Part shown: piece by piece, positions 26,512 through 36,170 of the stretch
How positions within the stretch are numbered: the stretch's first letter is position 1
How the letters are laid out: every line of letters starts with the position of its first letter
Source: R-RK-3 sp963842775
GTDB taxonomy: Bacteria > Pseudomonadota > Alphaproteobacteria > Rhizobiales > Rhodomicrobiaceae
Direction: 5' to 3'
Assembly (NCBI GenBank): GCA_963842775.1
Contig: CAWJHQ010000011.1
Span: 1,178,001-1,242,000, forward strand
DNA length: 64,000 nucleotides
Notes under the pieces: generated by a model
The model's input: the letters and a program-made list of their open reading frames with translations, nothing else
Databases searched by the model: none
What the model was told of the DNA's origin: nothing
Program-made: the position numbers and the translations under genes

Positions 26512-26985
26512 ATCGTCTTTGAAGAAAAGATCAGCGGCACAAAGCGCGGCGGCCGCGACCAGTTGCAGCTTGCACTGAAAGTCGTATCAGCAGGCGACGC
26601 GCTCGTCGTCACCCGCCTGGACTGTCTCGGGCGCTCACTGGCGTGATCTGCTAATATCGCGCATGAGATCGAGGGTACGAAAGCGTCGCTGCGTGTATTG
26701 GAGCAGGCGGTCGACACATCGACGTCTGCCGGCAAGGCGTTCTTCGGGATGCTCGCTGTTTTCACGCAATTCGAAACGGATGTTCGGCGCGAGCGCCAAG
26801 CCGAAGGCATCGCGCGTATAATCGCCGATCCGAAATTGCGTCGGCAGAAATATCGTGGCGGCAAGCAGCAAATTGATCGAGCCCACGGGGTCAATATGAA
26901 AGACGCTGGCAATGGACCAGCAGCAATTGCAAAGGCGCTTGGGGATCAACAGGATGTCGGTCTATCGCGTGTTGCGGGAACCGAT
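26512..26985 (+). pseudogene. Decayed second serine recombinase
   Basis: The plus strand encodes EEKISG, GDALVVTRLDCLGRSL, then after a stop and frame change SLRVLEQAVDTSTSAGKAFF, GMLAVFTQFETDVRRERQAE and IDRA..GPAAIAKALG. These are conserved resolvase segments in order. The N-terminal catalytic Ser region is missing and at least two lesions are present. It is a different subfamily from the intact enzyme next door, so not a simple duplicate. Confidence 0.7.
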
Positions 26986-27560
26986 TGGCAACAGCCGGTG
27001 GTGTCACGGCGACTAGTTGCTGGCTTCACACTCCTGCTGCCAGTTACGTGCGCCGGCGGTGAAAATGCCATCATTCTCATTGCCAGATGATGCCAGAGAG
27101 ATGCAGTTCTGATGGCACGCTGCACCTGATGGCAGAGCGCTTGGCATTGGCACTGTGCATTCATGGCGCTCACGGACCAGTGGCTGGCGTCAGCGCGCCT
27201 GTATTTTCAAAGATGGCACTGATCAACGCCTGTTTGGTGCTCACCCCATCAGGCAAAGCACCTCTTCAGTTAAAGGTTCCGCCATGGCTTGCCGACACGT
27301 CTCCCCCTGCATGTATGTCTCTGCGGCGGGATTGAGCCAACACCTGCCTCTGGGGCGACCGACGACCGGTGAACCTTCGGCTGCAGACGAGGGCCGCGCG
27401 CTACTGACCTTCAGCAGCGGGCCACCTGCCGACGTCGATGATCAACCAGCGCTTCCGCCTGCACCTCATAAGCGACATTCAGTCACCTGATGCGCGACCT
27501 GGGCGCTATTGGGTGATCGCCTATTTATCGGCGCGATCGCGCGATTGCGATTTGGCTGCG
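26986..27560. other. Intergenic, no gene seen
   Basis: No supported gene. Between about 27040 and 27240 the pentamer TGGCA or its complement recurs about ten times, which may be chance or a clustered binding site. Confidence 0.35.
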
Positions 27561-29532
27561 TCAAGCCTGCGCTAATATGTCCCTGATCCTGGAGGCTAGC
27601 TTCTCGATCGCGAATGGCTTGGTCATGACATGCATTCCTGACTCTAAATGGCCGTTCCCAACGGCAGCATTTTCGGCATAGCCCGTAATGAATAGCACCT
27701 TCAGGTTTGGACGACTCTGTCGCGCTATGTCTGCCATCTGCCGACCATTCATTCCGCCAGGCAAGCCGACGTCAGTAATAAGCAAATCGATGTTCACGTC
27801 GGATTCGAGCACCTTCAGCGCAGATTTCGCGTCGCCGACCTCGATTGCCCTGTAGCCCAGCTCCGCCAGCGTATCGCCGACAAGCATGCGCACCGTCGGC
27901 TCGTCATCGACCACCAGCACCGTCTCGCCGGATTCGGCCCGCGGCGATTTTGCTGCTTCTGGCATTACAATCTCCTCCGCTGTTTCCCCAACATAGCGCG
28001 GAAGATAGATCTTTAACCGTAGTGCCCTCGCCGACTTCCGAGTAGATGCGCGCCTGACCTTCAGACTGCTTGGCGAAACCATAGATCATCGACAACCCGA
28101 GGCCAGTGCCCTTTCCAAGCGGTTTGGTTGTGTAGAACGGGTCGAATGCGCGGGATATCACCTCGGGTGTCATGCCAATACCGGTATCGGTTACGCAGAC
28201 GGCAACATACTGGCCTTTAGCCATGTCCCGCTCACGAGCGCCGCCGTCGTCCAGCCAGGTATTCGCTGTCTCGACGGTCAACCGGCCGCCCTCCGGCATT
28301 GCATCGCGGGCATTGATGCACAGGTTCAGGATGGCGCTCTCAAGCTGATTAGGGTCGCAAAAGCACGGCCAGAGCCCGGCCGCCAACACCGTTTCAACGA
28401 CAATTCCGGGACCGACAGTGCGTTGGACAAGCTCCTCCAGTCCGCTGACGAGCCTGTTCGCATCGATTGCCTTTGGCGTGAGCGTCTGTTGGCGGGAGAA
28501 GGCCAGAAGACGATGGGTCAGCGCCGCCGCGCGCGACGCCGCGCCCTGCGCCGCAGAAATGTAGCGGTCGAGCTCATTTATTCTGCCCTGCGCAATACGA
28601 GCCCGCAGCAAATCCAAGCTGCCTGTAATGCCGGTCAGCAGATTGTTGAAATCGTGAGCAAGACCCCCGGTCAGCTGTCCCACAGCCTCCATCTTCTGCG
28701 CCTGGAACAACTGCTCGCGCGACTTTTCCAGTTCAACCTGAGCCTTGCGACGCTCTGTGAGATCGCGCGTGACTTTGGCGAAGCCAAGAAGTTCACCTTC
28801 GTCGCCGCGAATGGCATCGATCACAACGCTGGCCCAGAAGCGGCTCCCGTTCTTGCGCTGGCGCCACCCTTCAGCGATATAGCGGCCTTCCCGCCGAGCT
28901 GTCTCCAGCGCCATGAATGGAATGTTCGCCGCGATATCCTCGGGCAGGTAGAACCGTGAGAAATGTTGCCCGACGATCTCGGAAGTCTCGTAGCCCTTGA
29001 TGGCCTCGGCGCCTGTGTTCCAATTGTTGACCACGCCCTCGGGACTGAGCATGTAGATTGCGTAGTCACTGACCCCCTGGACCAACAAACGAAAGCGTTG
29101 TTCGCTCTCAATCGCCGCGAGTCTCGCCTGGCGCTGTTCGGTGATATCGCGGGTGATCATCGCGAACCCGACGATCTCGCCGTCCTGCCGGATGAGGTCG
29201 ATGACCACCATTGCCCAAAATCGGCCATCGTCTTTGCGCACCCGCCAGCTTTCGGTGCTGAAGCGTCCAGCTTCCACAGCGACGTTTAGAGCTTGCTGGG
29301 GGGCCCCTGCTTCCCGATCCTCAGGCGTATAGAAACGTGAAAAGTGCTCGCCGATAATTTCTTCAGCCGAATAGCCCTTGATGCGCTCGGCGCCCGCGTT
29401 CCAGCTGATGACACGCCCTTGGAGGTCCAGCATGTAGATCGCATAGTCGACAACCGATTGGACCAAGCGCTCGTAAGCGCCCTCGTCCAAGTCATTGCCG
29501 GCCCAAAGTTTTCCGCCGATTTCAGCTGGCAC
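27561..29532 (-). CDS. Cytoplasmic hybrid histidine kinase, PAS-PAS-HK-receiver (one frameshift)
   Basis: Two similar PAS domains with PAC motifs (each with SRFY and PED, ending ITRDITEQR and VTRDLTERR) are followed by a kinase core of the GGLAHDFNNLL type. The ATPase domain has LCINARDAMPEGG and GTGLGLSMIYGFAKQS. Near 28012 an extra A in a short A run shifts the frame. The next frame carries on with IYLPRYVGETAEEIV and a receiver (VLVVDDEPTVRML, LLITDVGLPGGMNG, TKPFAIEKL) to 27561. One full protein of about 656 residues is therefore expected. There is no membrane segment. The PAS pair resembles light- or redox-sensing kinases of soil bacteria, but cofactors cannot be assigned. Confidence 0.85.
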
Positions 29533-30089
29533 CGTATATCCATCTTAGCAAGTGTGGCCGCAATAGGGGGTAAGAGCCTGAGCCCCTCGGCGGTTCCCGA
29601 CGTAAATAGACGCATATTGCCGTTCTTTGCCACCGCGCTCAAAAAACGATGCGACAGTGGACAGCGAATTCTAGCCTGCATGTGAGAGTGACGACGACCG
29701 AGCCACGATCGAAGCAGCCGCGTCGGCGCCCTTTAGAGCCAAAACTGATCGCTGCGGGGCCGCGGGATGCGAGGCCCTTTACGCATCAAAGCGGCTATAG
29801 CAAACAGGGTAGAGACCGAAAGCGCGTGCGGAACATCTCATCGGTCAGCTTGTTACTCCGATCCACATCGAGTTCCGATGCCGGGATGGGTGACCGGGAT
29901 TGGTCAATTATCGCTGAATTCATGATCCGGTCCACCGGGATTGAGCCATAAATAAAGTCAATTTCGGTTGCTTCCTCGACAGCGGAATCGGGTTAAAAGC
30001 GGCTAGTGACTTGCTGCGGCGGCGTATGCCGAGGCTGGATTACTACACAGCGTGTTACTAGGTGATGATAGAAGCAAAGGATGTTTTTC
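29533..30089. other. Intergenic, no gene seen
   Basis: Frames in this stretch lack ribosome sites and protein-like composition. Confidence 0.4.
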
Positions 30090-30323
30090 ATGACTCGCAT
30101 AGCAAAATCGGTCTATCTGATTGTTGCCCTTACCTTGAGTACTGCTAACGCAGCCGCTCAACAGAGTGGACATAGTGGGACAAAAGATGAGCAAGAGGCC
30201 TGCACGCCTGATGTTCACAAATTCTGTGAAGCTGCGATCCCTGACGAAGACCGCATCGTGGCTTGCCTAAAAGCAAACCTAAAGCTGCTCAGCCCCCAGT
30301 GCCGCAAGGTTATAAGAGGTTGA
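30090..30323 (+). CDS. Small exported cysteine-containing protein
   Basis: The protein has 77 residues with a signal peptide (SVYLIVALTLSTANAAAQ). The mature part has four cysteines in ACTPDVHKFCEAAIPDEDRI and VACLKANLKLLSPQC, the spacing seen in Golgi-type Cys-rich repeats. ATG 30090 has AAGGA 8 bases upstream; an ATG three codons earlier is less well placed. Role unknown. Confidence 0.7.
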   Translation: MTRIAKSVYLIVALTLSTANAAAQQSGHSGTKDEQEACTPDVHKFCEAAIPDEDRIVACLKANLKLLSPQCRKVIRG

Positions 30324-30393
30324 GACCAATAAGCCGCCGCAGTGCGCCGCCTACCGCCTCGGAGCTGACTTTGGCCTCAGGTCGCCCGCGGAC

Positions 30394-30909
30394 CTATGTC
30401 GCTCGGAACCGTTGATGGTCGGTCAACACCTCCTCTATCACTCGCCACGATTTCTCGGCTTCACGCTGATTGCTATCGTGACCGGCGGCCGTGATGACGG
30501 CTTTCCACAGGGCCCAGCCGCGAGCGCGACTCCAGGTGTCGCCATCAAGAGAAAGCGCCTTGCGGAACGTCTCGCGGCTTCTGCCGGAAAACGCCGTCCA
30601 TGCAATTACCAAATCGCAGGCGGGATCGCCGACCGCTGAGCTGCCGAAATCGATTACTGCGCAGAGATTTCCATTCGCAACGAGCAGGTTGCCGCAGGCG
30701 ACGTCGCCATGCACCCAGACCGAAGGCCGCTGCCATCGTGACGCGAGCGCCGTGGTCCAGACCTCCTCGGCAGCGGCCGTGTCGATATGACGTTGAAGTC
30801 TGTCGCTTTCAGCTCTCCGCGCGCAACGCTGCTCTTGATACAACACTCGTCGAACCACCATGGCGCGCTGCGCTAGCTCTCCACGGGAAAAACACTGAAC
30901 TTTCTCCAT
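30394..30909 (-). pseudogene. Truncated aminoglycoside phosphotransferase-family protein
   Basis: The C-terminal half of an APH/choline-kinase-type phosphotransferase is present: VWVHGDVACGNLLV (catalytic loop HGDxxxGN), CAVIDFGSSAVGDPACDLVI (metal-binding IDFG) and GWALWKAVITAAG. The N-lobe with the ATP loop (about 120 residues) is missing and the sequence upstream does not encode it. Truncation coincides with the left side of the integrase region, so insertion or deletion probably removed the front. It is unlikely to be active or to confer resistance. Confidence 0.7.
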
Positions 30910-31013
30910 TGTGGAACGATGGCGTCAGGGCAGAAAAGAGCCAAAAGGGGCCTCTTCTCTAGCGCAGTCACTATGACAGCTCAACCCCTCAAGCCGCGGA
31001 AGCGGTACGCGCC

Positions 31014-32108
31014 CTATTTATCTTGGTACTGGGCCAAAAGCGCAGTCATTTGGCTTACGATTTCATTCGCCGGCACCTTCGGCTCCCCCAGCTTGCGAAT
31101 GATCTCGGCCTGACGAAATTGTGGCACTGAGCCATAACTCATTAGTGTCGTCATCACATGGTCGTGGCCCAGGTTCTGGCTCCAGGCCTTAAATTCCTCC
31201 GGCGTATTGCAGACCCGCTCACCGAGTTGCGTCAGCGTCTTTCGGAAGCTGTGAGGATTGAAATAGGGCAAACCGGCCGCGCCAAACGCGTCGCGAAAAA
31301 TCTGCCTTATCGGGGCGGCGCTCGACCAACGTTCATTGGTGAGACCGTGGGCTTCGAACTTCAATTCGGCACCGACGACAACCTGCGTCTTGGGAAAAAG
31401 CGGGTCGTCATTTCCGAACAGCTTCTCGCGGGTAAGATAGGCTACCCAGTCGCCAAGGATTTCGTCGGCATCGCCGCCAACAGGGAAAAACCAGCTCGTA
31501 AAGCTCTTGCTGAATTTCGTCTTCACGTCGCGGGCGTCCTGACGGATGCAGCCCTCGACAAGATCTACATGCTTCAGTTTAAGCGAAGCAATGGCCCCGT
31601 CCCTCGCGCCGGTCAAGATCGCCAAGGCCATGACAGCACGATTTCGTCTATTGACCTCGGTTTCCGTCGGCATCACCGCGAGAACATAGAGGACTTGTTC
31701 AAGGGTTGGGAAACGCTGTTCGTGATTGGCTTTGGCTATCCGCAGATCCTTCTCCGACAGCGAAAAATAATCGGCGTCGGCATAGCTGAGCCTTGATCGG
31801 AAGCCCGGCTGCCCGGCAAGCCAATGGAAAAAGGTCTTCAGAACGGCGAGCGTTCTCTGTTGCGTGGCCATGCTGAGCGGCTTGTTGGTTTGCACGTTAC
31901 GCTCGGCAGCGAGATGGCGTTTGAAAGCGATCGCTTGTTCAATATGGAATTTACGAAAGTCTCTGAATTTGGTATAAACCTCAAAGCGGTGAAGAGCTTT
32001 GGCGACTTCATCGAGCGAACTTTCGCTATAGCGTTTGGCTTCCTTCAGATACGCGAAGTATCTGCGCTTCAGTCGTTCATTCTCTGCATTGTGTTTTAAT
32101 GCAGACAT
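31014..32108 (-). CDS. Tyrosine recombinase/integrase
   Basis: The protein has 364 residues. An N-terminal SAM-like DNA-binding domain (about 15-110) is followed by the catalytic domain with Arg in LTGARDGAI, the HxxR box PHSFRKTLTQ, LGHDHVMTTLMSYG and the downstream Tyr within that segment. It is the last gene of a leftward operon of three overlapping genes (2-base gap to the helix-turn-helix gene). This indicates an element-borne recombinase with its own regulator. Confidence 0.9.
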   Translation of the reverse strand: MSALKHNAENERLKRRYFAYLKEAKRYSESSLDEVAKALHRFEVYTKFRDFRKFHIEQAIAFKRHLAAERNVQTNKPLSMATQQRTLAVLKTFFHWLAGQPGFRSRLSYADADYFSLSEKDLRIAKANHEQRFPTLEQVLYVLAVMPTETEVNRRNRAVMALAILTGARDGAIASLKLKHVDLVEGCIRQDARDVKTKFSKSFTSWFFPVGGDADEILGDWVAYLTREKLFGNDDPLFPKTQVVVGAELKFEAHGLTNERWSSAAPIRQIFRDAFGAAGLPYFNPHSFRKTLTQLGERVCNTPEEFKAWSQNLGHDHVMTTLMSYGSVPQFRQAEIIRKLGEPKVPANEIVSQMTALLAQYQDK

Positions 32109-32109
32109 C

Positions 32110-32586
32110 TCATGTATCTCCTAACTCACAATTTAAGCTGGGCGTCGGGCGATCATTTATACGTAGCGACGCCTGTTTGGATGTGATGGTCAAGACGGAA
32201 CTGAATTCATGCAATCGCGCGTTGGAAATGCGCCGGCAGATGATACTGAGGCAGTCAGAGCAGCGTGCCTGAAGGTTGCCGCCCGAATTCGTCAAGGGGA
32301 CATAGATTGCCCTCCCGTCGAGCGGCGGCTTTGGCGCGCGACATCTCAAACAATATAGCTCTCCAACTGCGCAGCGCCTTTTGTGCCGGTTGCGCCGCTG
32401 CTGAAGAAACGCTCGAAGGACGAGCCCTTGGATCAGGATCGGTCGTCGATCATCGATCGGAGTCAGGCCATTCTTGAGCCAGTTGGCGACGGAATTCTTG
32501 TGCACGCCGAGCGTCCTCGCTACGTCCTCGATCGAGTAGCTCCGATGAATTTTCACGAGCCCTGGATTCAACCGGCGGACAGCCAT
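32110..32586 (-). CDS. Helix-turn-helix protein with zinc-finger-like cysteines
   Basis: The protein has 158 residues. Its N-terminal MerR/excisionase-like helix-turn-helix reads YSIEDVARTLGVHKNSVANW. The C-terminal half has a CxxC pair (YCLRCRAP) and a second (ARCSDC), spaced for one zinc site. It lies directly upstream of a tyrosine recombinase and overlaps the upstream gene by TAATG. It is probably a regulator or directionality factor for that recombinase. Confidence 0.75.
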   Translation of the reverse strand: MAVRRLNPGLVKIHRSYSIEDVARTLGVHKNSVANWLKNGLTPIDDRRPILIQGLVLRAFLQQRRNRHKRRCAVGELYCLRCRAPKPPLDGRAIYVPLTNSGGNLQARCSDCLSIICRRISNARLHEFSSVLTITSKQASLRINDRPTPSLNCELGDT

Positions 32587-33011
32587 TAGGCTGCGCCGCT
32601 TTCGATGAGCACACGAAAGTCTTCAACGCGCCAGGCGGTGATCCTTGGGCTGAGTGTTGAACAATCAAGTGCCAAAACAAAAAGACATGAAAGGAAAACT
32701 CCGCGTAGCTGGACATCTTGAAATTTATGAGAGGCGGACTCGATCGTGGCCTCGCACCATTTTTCCCGATCGCCATCAAATGGGACGAGGTCAGCATCTG
32801 ACAGGCGCCGGCTCAATGAGAGATCGAGCCCCTGCGATATGATCGCGGCAATCTTTTTGCGGGTCTGTTGCCAGGAACAGTGCGGCTCGCCATCGACGAG
32901 CAAGCGATCGCTCAGATTTGTGCAGACGATCGCCCTGGCAGTCGAGCTTTTCGGCCCTGAGTTCTTCATGGCATTTGAACGGGTCGCCGAGATCTGAGCG
33001 GCAGTAGCCAT
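32586..33011 (-). CDS. Hypothetical protein of the integrase operon
   Basis: The protein has 141 residues, with no signal peptide or membrane segment except a hydrophobic stretch VFLSCLFVLALDC. ATG 33011 is used; ATG 32969 is possible. It is the first gene of the operon that ends with the tyrosine recombinase and overlaps the next gene by TAATG. I do not recognise the family. Confidence 0.6.
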   Translation of the reverse strand: MATAAQISATRSNAMKNSGPKSSTARAIVCTNLSDRLLVDGEPHCSWQQTRKKIAAIISQGLDLSLSRRLSDADLVPFDGDREKWCEATIESASHKFQDVQLRGVFLSCLFVLALDCSTLSPRITAWRVEDFRVLIESGAA

Positions 33012-33334
33012 GGGAGAAGGGTGTCCGGTAAGTATATATCCTCTATTACTATCACCGATCGCACAGCTGTATAAGTTGCGCGCTTATGCACAGGGAACCC
33101 GATCAATTAATGGCCGGTTTGAATGCCGGTAACGCTCACACTTGAAACAGACTGCTACGTTGTTTCAGCCTACTCTTTCTAAAAACTTGTGCTCATAGGC
33201 ATCGAGAACCTTCGCCGGTCCGTCGAGCGGCAATAATCGAAAAGGAAGAGGATAGCTCTGCTGCCGTCTGGCAGGATTTCAATATGAACCTGCCATCATG
33301 CCTCCTTGCGCAGAATTGGTCATGATCAACTCTT
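33012..33334. other. Divergent intergenic region of the element
   Basis: This AT-richer 323-base stretch separates the two divergent operons of the island, so it should hold both promoters. No certain sites were recognised. Confidence 0.4.
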
Positions 33335-33796
33335 ATGACTGGGCACTTCAATATCTTCGAGTTTCTGCTAAAAACCCCCACAGATTTGTTGCGGAGTTAT
33401 TGTGCGCGGCGCGGGATCCTGGGTGATTTCAGTTGGGAAAGCGGGCGCTACCAGAATGCCTATAAGGTGGGCGCGGCGCTACGGGCCACGGGAGAGATAC
33501 GGTTCAAGGAAACCGTGGCTGAGCTCGGAACGGTATGGGCGCTCGCCGGTCCTGAGTTCACACGGGCGATATTAAACGAAGCCAATTTTTATGAGGATGG
33601 CGAGGCGACTGCCGCGATTGAAAGGCACAAATCCCATCTTCTAAAAGCGCTGTGGGTTGTCGCTGAACGGCATAAATACCTCGCAAATAGCAAGATCCTT
33701 CGCGACGTCGACAAGCTCGCGCCCCGAGCACCGAAGCAACGATGGCTGAAGCGAGCGAGATCGTTCTCGACGGCTTTCGGCTGCGGACGAGCGTGA
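33335..33796 (+). CDS. Hypothetical protein, first gene of rightward island operon
   Basis: The protein has 153 residues, soluble and helical (NIFEFLLKTPTDLLRSYCA, AIERHKSHLLKALWVVAERH). The last 15 residues overlap the next gene in another frame and are basic and less ordered, so a lesion near the end cannot be excluded. It is the first of five overlapping genes leading to the integrase. Family unknown. Confidence 0.55.
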   Translation: MTGHFNIFEFLLKTPTDLLRSYCARRGILGDFSWESGRYQNAYKVGAALRATGEIRFKETVAELGTVWALAGPEFTRAILNEANFYEDGEATAAIERHKSHLLKALWVVAERHKYLANSKILRDVDKLAPRAPKQRWLKRARSFSTAFGCGRA

Positions 33797-33993
33797 CGTC
33801 AATCAGATATCCCGATCATTATCCGCACCCACGAAGCGATGCTCTCTGGTCGGAGATCGACCGCGCTTTGGCCGAGCTGGAAGGAAGCAGCCAGCCTGCT
33901 CACGAGCGCAACACAGCCTGCGCGCAGACACACCCCCGTCCAATATCTTTATATGTCTATAATAGAAAGGATCGGTCTGATGGCCGCGATTGA
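33742..33993 (+). CDS. Small hypothetical protein of the island
   Basis: The protein has 83 residues starting MAEASEIVLDGFRLRTSVTS, then IRYPDHYPHP and SEIDRALAELEGSSQ. GAAG precedes the ATG. It overlaps both neighbours, which fits a compact mobile-element operon. I cannot name the family. Confidence 0.55.
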   Translation: MAEASEIVLDGFRLRTSVTSIRYPDHYPHPRSDALWSEIDRALAELEGSSQPAHERNTACAQTHPRPISLYVYNRKDRSDGRD

Positions 33994-34360
33994 TCCCAGC
34001 CGTCTTCGAATTGAACGCAAGACGACGTCCAGAGTGATGTCTTCTGCACAATCAATACCACCTCGGCCAAAAGCGGGCGGCATGTTCCTGCGAGGCCCGA
34101 TCCCCCTTGACTGGCTTAGCCGCGCTGCGGCACTCCCTGGGAGATCGCTACACGTTGCGATTGCCATTTGGTTTATGGTCGGCCTGAAGAAGACACGAAG
34201 CGTGCCGGTCAGCAATATCACCGGTCTGCAGTTCGGCCTTGACCGCAACGCCAAATATCGTGCCCTGGAATGGCTTGAGGACGCCAATCTGGTCTCGGTG
34301 GAGCGTCAGGCAGGGCATGCGCCGATCGTAACGATCCTTGAACCGCCGAGCGAGAAATGA
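33980..34360 (+). CDS. Winged-helix-like DNA-binding protein of the island
   Basis: The protein has 126 residues from ATG 33980 (AAGGA 8 bases upstream). The pattern GPIPLDWLSRAAALPGRSLH, AIWFMVGLKKTRSVPVSN, FGLDRNAKYRALEWLEDANL and VSVERQAGHAPIVTIL matches small replication/regulation winged-helix proteins found on plasmids and integrative elements of alphaproteobacteria. It probably controls element genes. Confidence 0.65.
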   Translation: MAAIDPSRLRIERKTTSRVMSSAQSIPPRPKAGGMFLRGPIPLDWLSRAAALPGRSLHVAIAIWFMVGLKKTRSVPVSNITGLQFGLDRNAKYRALEWLEDANLVSVERQAGHAPIVTILEPPSEK

Positions 34361-34730
34361 GTGGCCAACTGCCTGCTGCGCCGAAAATACAGCCACGGAT
34401 CATTCGCTTTCGCGATGCGCCGTTCTATCTCGGCATGGACCGAAACCGCTTCAATGCTGGAGGTCCGCCCACATCCTGACCGAGGTGCCCATCGGCAAAC
34501 AGGGCGTCGGCTTCGATCGACTTGAACTAGATGCGTGGCTGGACGACTATATCGCCCGCAACGGGCGTCCCGCAGAGAAAGGAATTCAGCGATGGGACGC
34601 AAACAGATACCGGGCCTCTTCAAGCGGGCCGGGATTTGGCACATCGACAAGCGGATCCACGGGCGGCGAATTTGCCAAAGCACTGGATCAGCTAGCCTCG
34701 CGGAAGCGGAGCAATACCTCGCAAGACTGA
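34357..34730 (+). CDS. AlpA-like excisionase/regulator (frameshifted)
   Basis: ATG 34357 overlaps the previous stop. It encodes IIRFRDAPFYLGMDRNRFNA, then two extra bases (a G near 34462 and a C near 34473) break the frame. The continuation VRPHLTEVPIGKQGVGFDRL then ELDAWLDDYIARNG is the end of an AlpA-type helix-turn-helix domain. The frame runs on to 34730, overlapping the integrase start by about 140 bases. Such proteins act as excisionase and regulator for the integrase next to them. Confidence 0.65.
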
Positions 34731-35713
34731 TGGAGGAAACGCGTCAGGCACAAATCTATGGTGTGAGGCCCTCAAGGACCTTCGAACAAGCGGCGGCGAA
34801 ATTCGTGATCGAGAACCAGCACAAGCGGAGCATTGATGACGATGTGGGTCGGTTAAAGGGGCTGATGCCCTGGATCGGCCAGTTGCCGCTCGAAAGGGTC
34901 CATATGGGCGGTCTGCAGCCGTGGATTGAGCAGCGCCGAAAGGAAGGCGTTTCTTCTGGCACTATCAACCATGGTCTTCAGATCGTTCGCCGGATCGTTA
35001 ATCTGGCAGCAGGTGAATGGGTGGATGAGCAAGGACTAACCTGGCTCCAAGCTCCGCCCAAGATCAAGCTGCTTGCCAATACCGACAAGCGAAAGCCTTA
35101 CCCTCTGAGCTGGGAGGAGCAAACGCAACTTTTTCGCGAATTGCCCAGCCACTTGGAGGAAATGGCACTGTTTGCCGTAAATACGGGATGCCGCGACGCT
35201 GAAATCTGTGGTTTGCGGTGGGAGTACGAGGTGGATGTTTCTGAGCTGGAAACGACTGTCTTCATCGTTCCCGGCAATGGCGTGAAGAACGGCGATGATC
35301 GTCTTGTGGTCCTAAACCGTGTCGCTGCGTCGGTGGTCAATGCCCGCCGCGGTAATCATCCATCGCACGTTTTCGCCTATGATGAGCGACCAATTGCTCG
35401 GATGCTGAACTCCGCGTGGAAGAAGGCCAGAAGGCGGGCTGGGCTTGAAGCAGTCCGTGTCCACGATCTCAAGCATACCTACGGGCGCCGTCTTCGCGCC
35501 GCAGGAGTAAGCTTCGAGGATCGGCAAGACCTGCTTGGGCATCGGTCAGGCAAGATCACGACCCACTATTCAGCTGCCGAGTTGGGCAGACTTATTGATG
35601 CATCGAATCGGGTGTGCGAGCGCGATGGTCGGCAGCCAGAACTGGTGGTTCTGCGGGGAGTTCTCCACAGGGGTCCCGCAAAACTCCCGCAAACCGTGTC
35701 AGACTTCAGATGA
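34592..35713 (+). CDS. Phage-type tyrosine integrase next to tRNA-Gln
   Basis: The protein has 373 residues from ATG 34592 (AAGGA 8 bases upstream). It contains an arm-binding N-terminus, a core-binding domain (TFEQAAAKFVIENQHKRSID) and a catalytic domain with Arg in NTGCRDAEICGLRW, the HxxR box HDLKHTYGRRL, LLGHRSGKITTHYSAAE and Tyr within THYS. It ends 28 bases from the 3' end of tRNA-Gln and points towards it. This is the normal position of an integrase whose element sits in that tRNA gene. Confidence 0.92.
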   Translation: MGRKQIPGLFKRAGIWHIDKRIHGRRICQSTGSASLAEAEQYLARLMEETRQAQIYGVRPSRTFEQAAAKFVIENQHKRSIDDDVGRLKGLMPWIGQLPLERVHMGGLQPWIEQRRKEGVSSGTINHGLQIVRRIVNLAAGEWVDEQGLTWLQAPPKIKLLANTDKRKPYPLSWEEQTQLFRELPSHLEEMALFAVNTGCRDAEICGLRWEYEVDVSELETTVFIVPGNGVKNGDDRLVVLNRVAASVVNARRGNHPSHVFAYDERPIARMLNSAWKKARRRAGLEAVRVHDLKHTYGRRLRAAGVSFEDRQDLLGHRSGKITTHYSAAELGRLIDASNRVCERDGRQPELVVLRGVLHRGPAKLPQTVSDFR

Positions 35714-35740
35714 AAATCCAGCTAAGTCATTGAAAAGGCT

Positions 35741-35814
35741 TGGCTGGGGGACAAGGATTCGAACCTTGATTGACGGAGTCAGAGTTCGCTGTCCTACCGT
35801 TAGACGATCCCCCA
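35741..35814 (-). tRNA. tRNA-Gln (anticodon CTG)
   Basis: On the minus strand, a 74-base cloverleaf: acceptor TGGGGGA pairs with TCCCCCA, D arm GTCTAACGGTAGGAC, anticodon loop CTCTGAC, T arm AAGGTTCGAATCCTTG, discriminator G and encoded CCA. The anticodon stem GCGAA/TCCGT has one A-C mismatch, where related tRNAs have GCGGA, possibly a sequence error. It is the likely attachment site of the island to its left. Confidence 0.92.
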
Positions 35815-36170
35815 ACACGTCATGGAAAAGCATCAGGAATATATGGGGTGCTTCAAGAATGCTCTTTGGCAGAAAATAGGTACTTGATCCGTTCTGCCGA
35901 GTCAACGCGGGTTGCACCGAGAGGCCGGACGGGCCAACCACAAACGTTGCCAGAGCTGACCCGCATCTCTGCCGTGCCTTCCACAGTGCACAAGGTTCAC
36001 CGAGCGCCAGCGCCCACTGCCGTTGGGATTGCACCCGGAGACAGTGGATAAATTCGCCTGCGACAGCCTCAGTGAGACAGCAACACTACGCATAGGTAAT
36101 GTGCAGCAACTCACAGACCTGTATTTTTCATTATTGAGTGGAGTTATCTGTAATTGAGATCAGGCTTGTC
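35815..36170. other. Intergenic, no gene seen
   Basis: No supported gene lies between the tRNA and the chaperone gene. Confidence 0.4.

Noticed and set aside
27040..27240. Cluster of TGGCA/TGCCA pentamers
   Set aside because: No regular spacing or known binding protein; it could be chance.
29649..29951. A 100-codon plus-strand frame
   Set aside because: No ribosome site, no recognisable motif, and composition typical of non-coding DNA.
30394..30909. Aminoglycoside resistance gene
   Set aside because: Only the C-terminal half of the phosphotransferase fold is present, without the ATP-binding lobe.
35741..35814. Second copy of the tRNA-Gln 3' end as the left attachment site
   Set aside because: I looked for the tRNA tail sequence towards the left of the integrase and found none by eye. 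The other end may lie outside the window or be too diverged.
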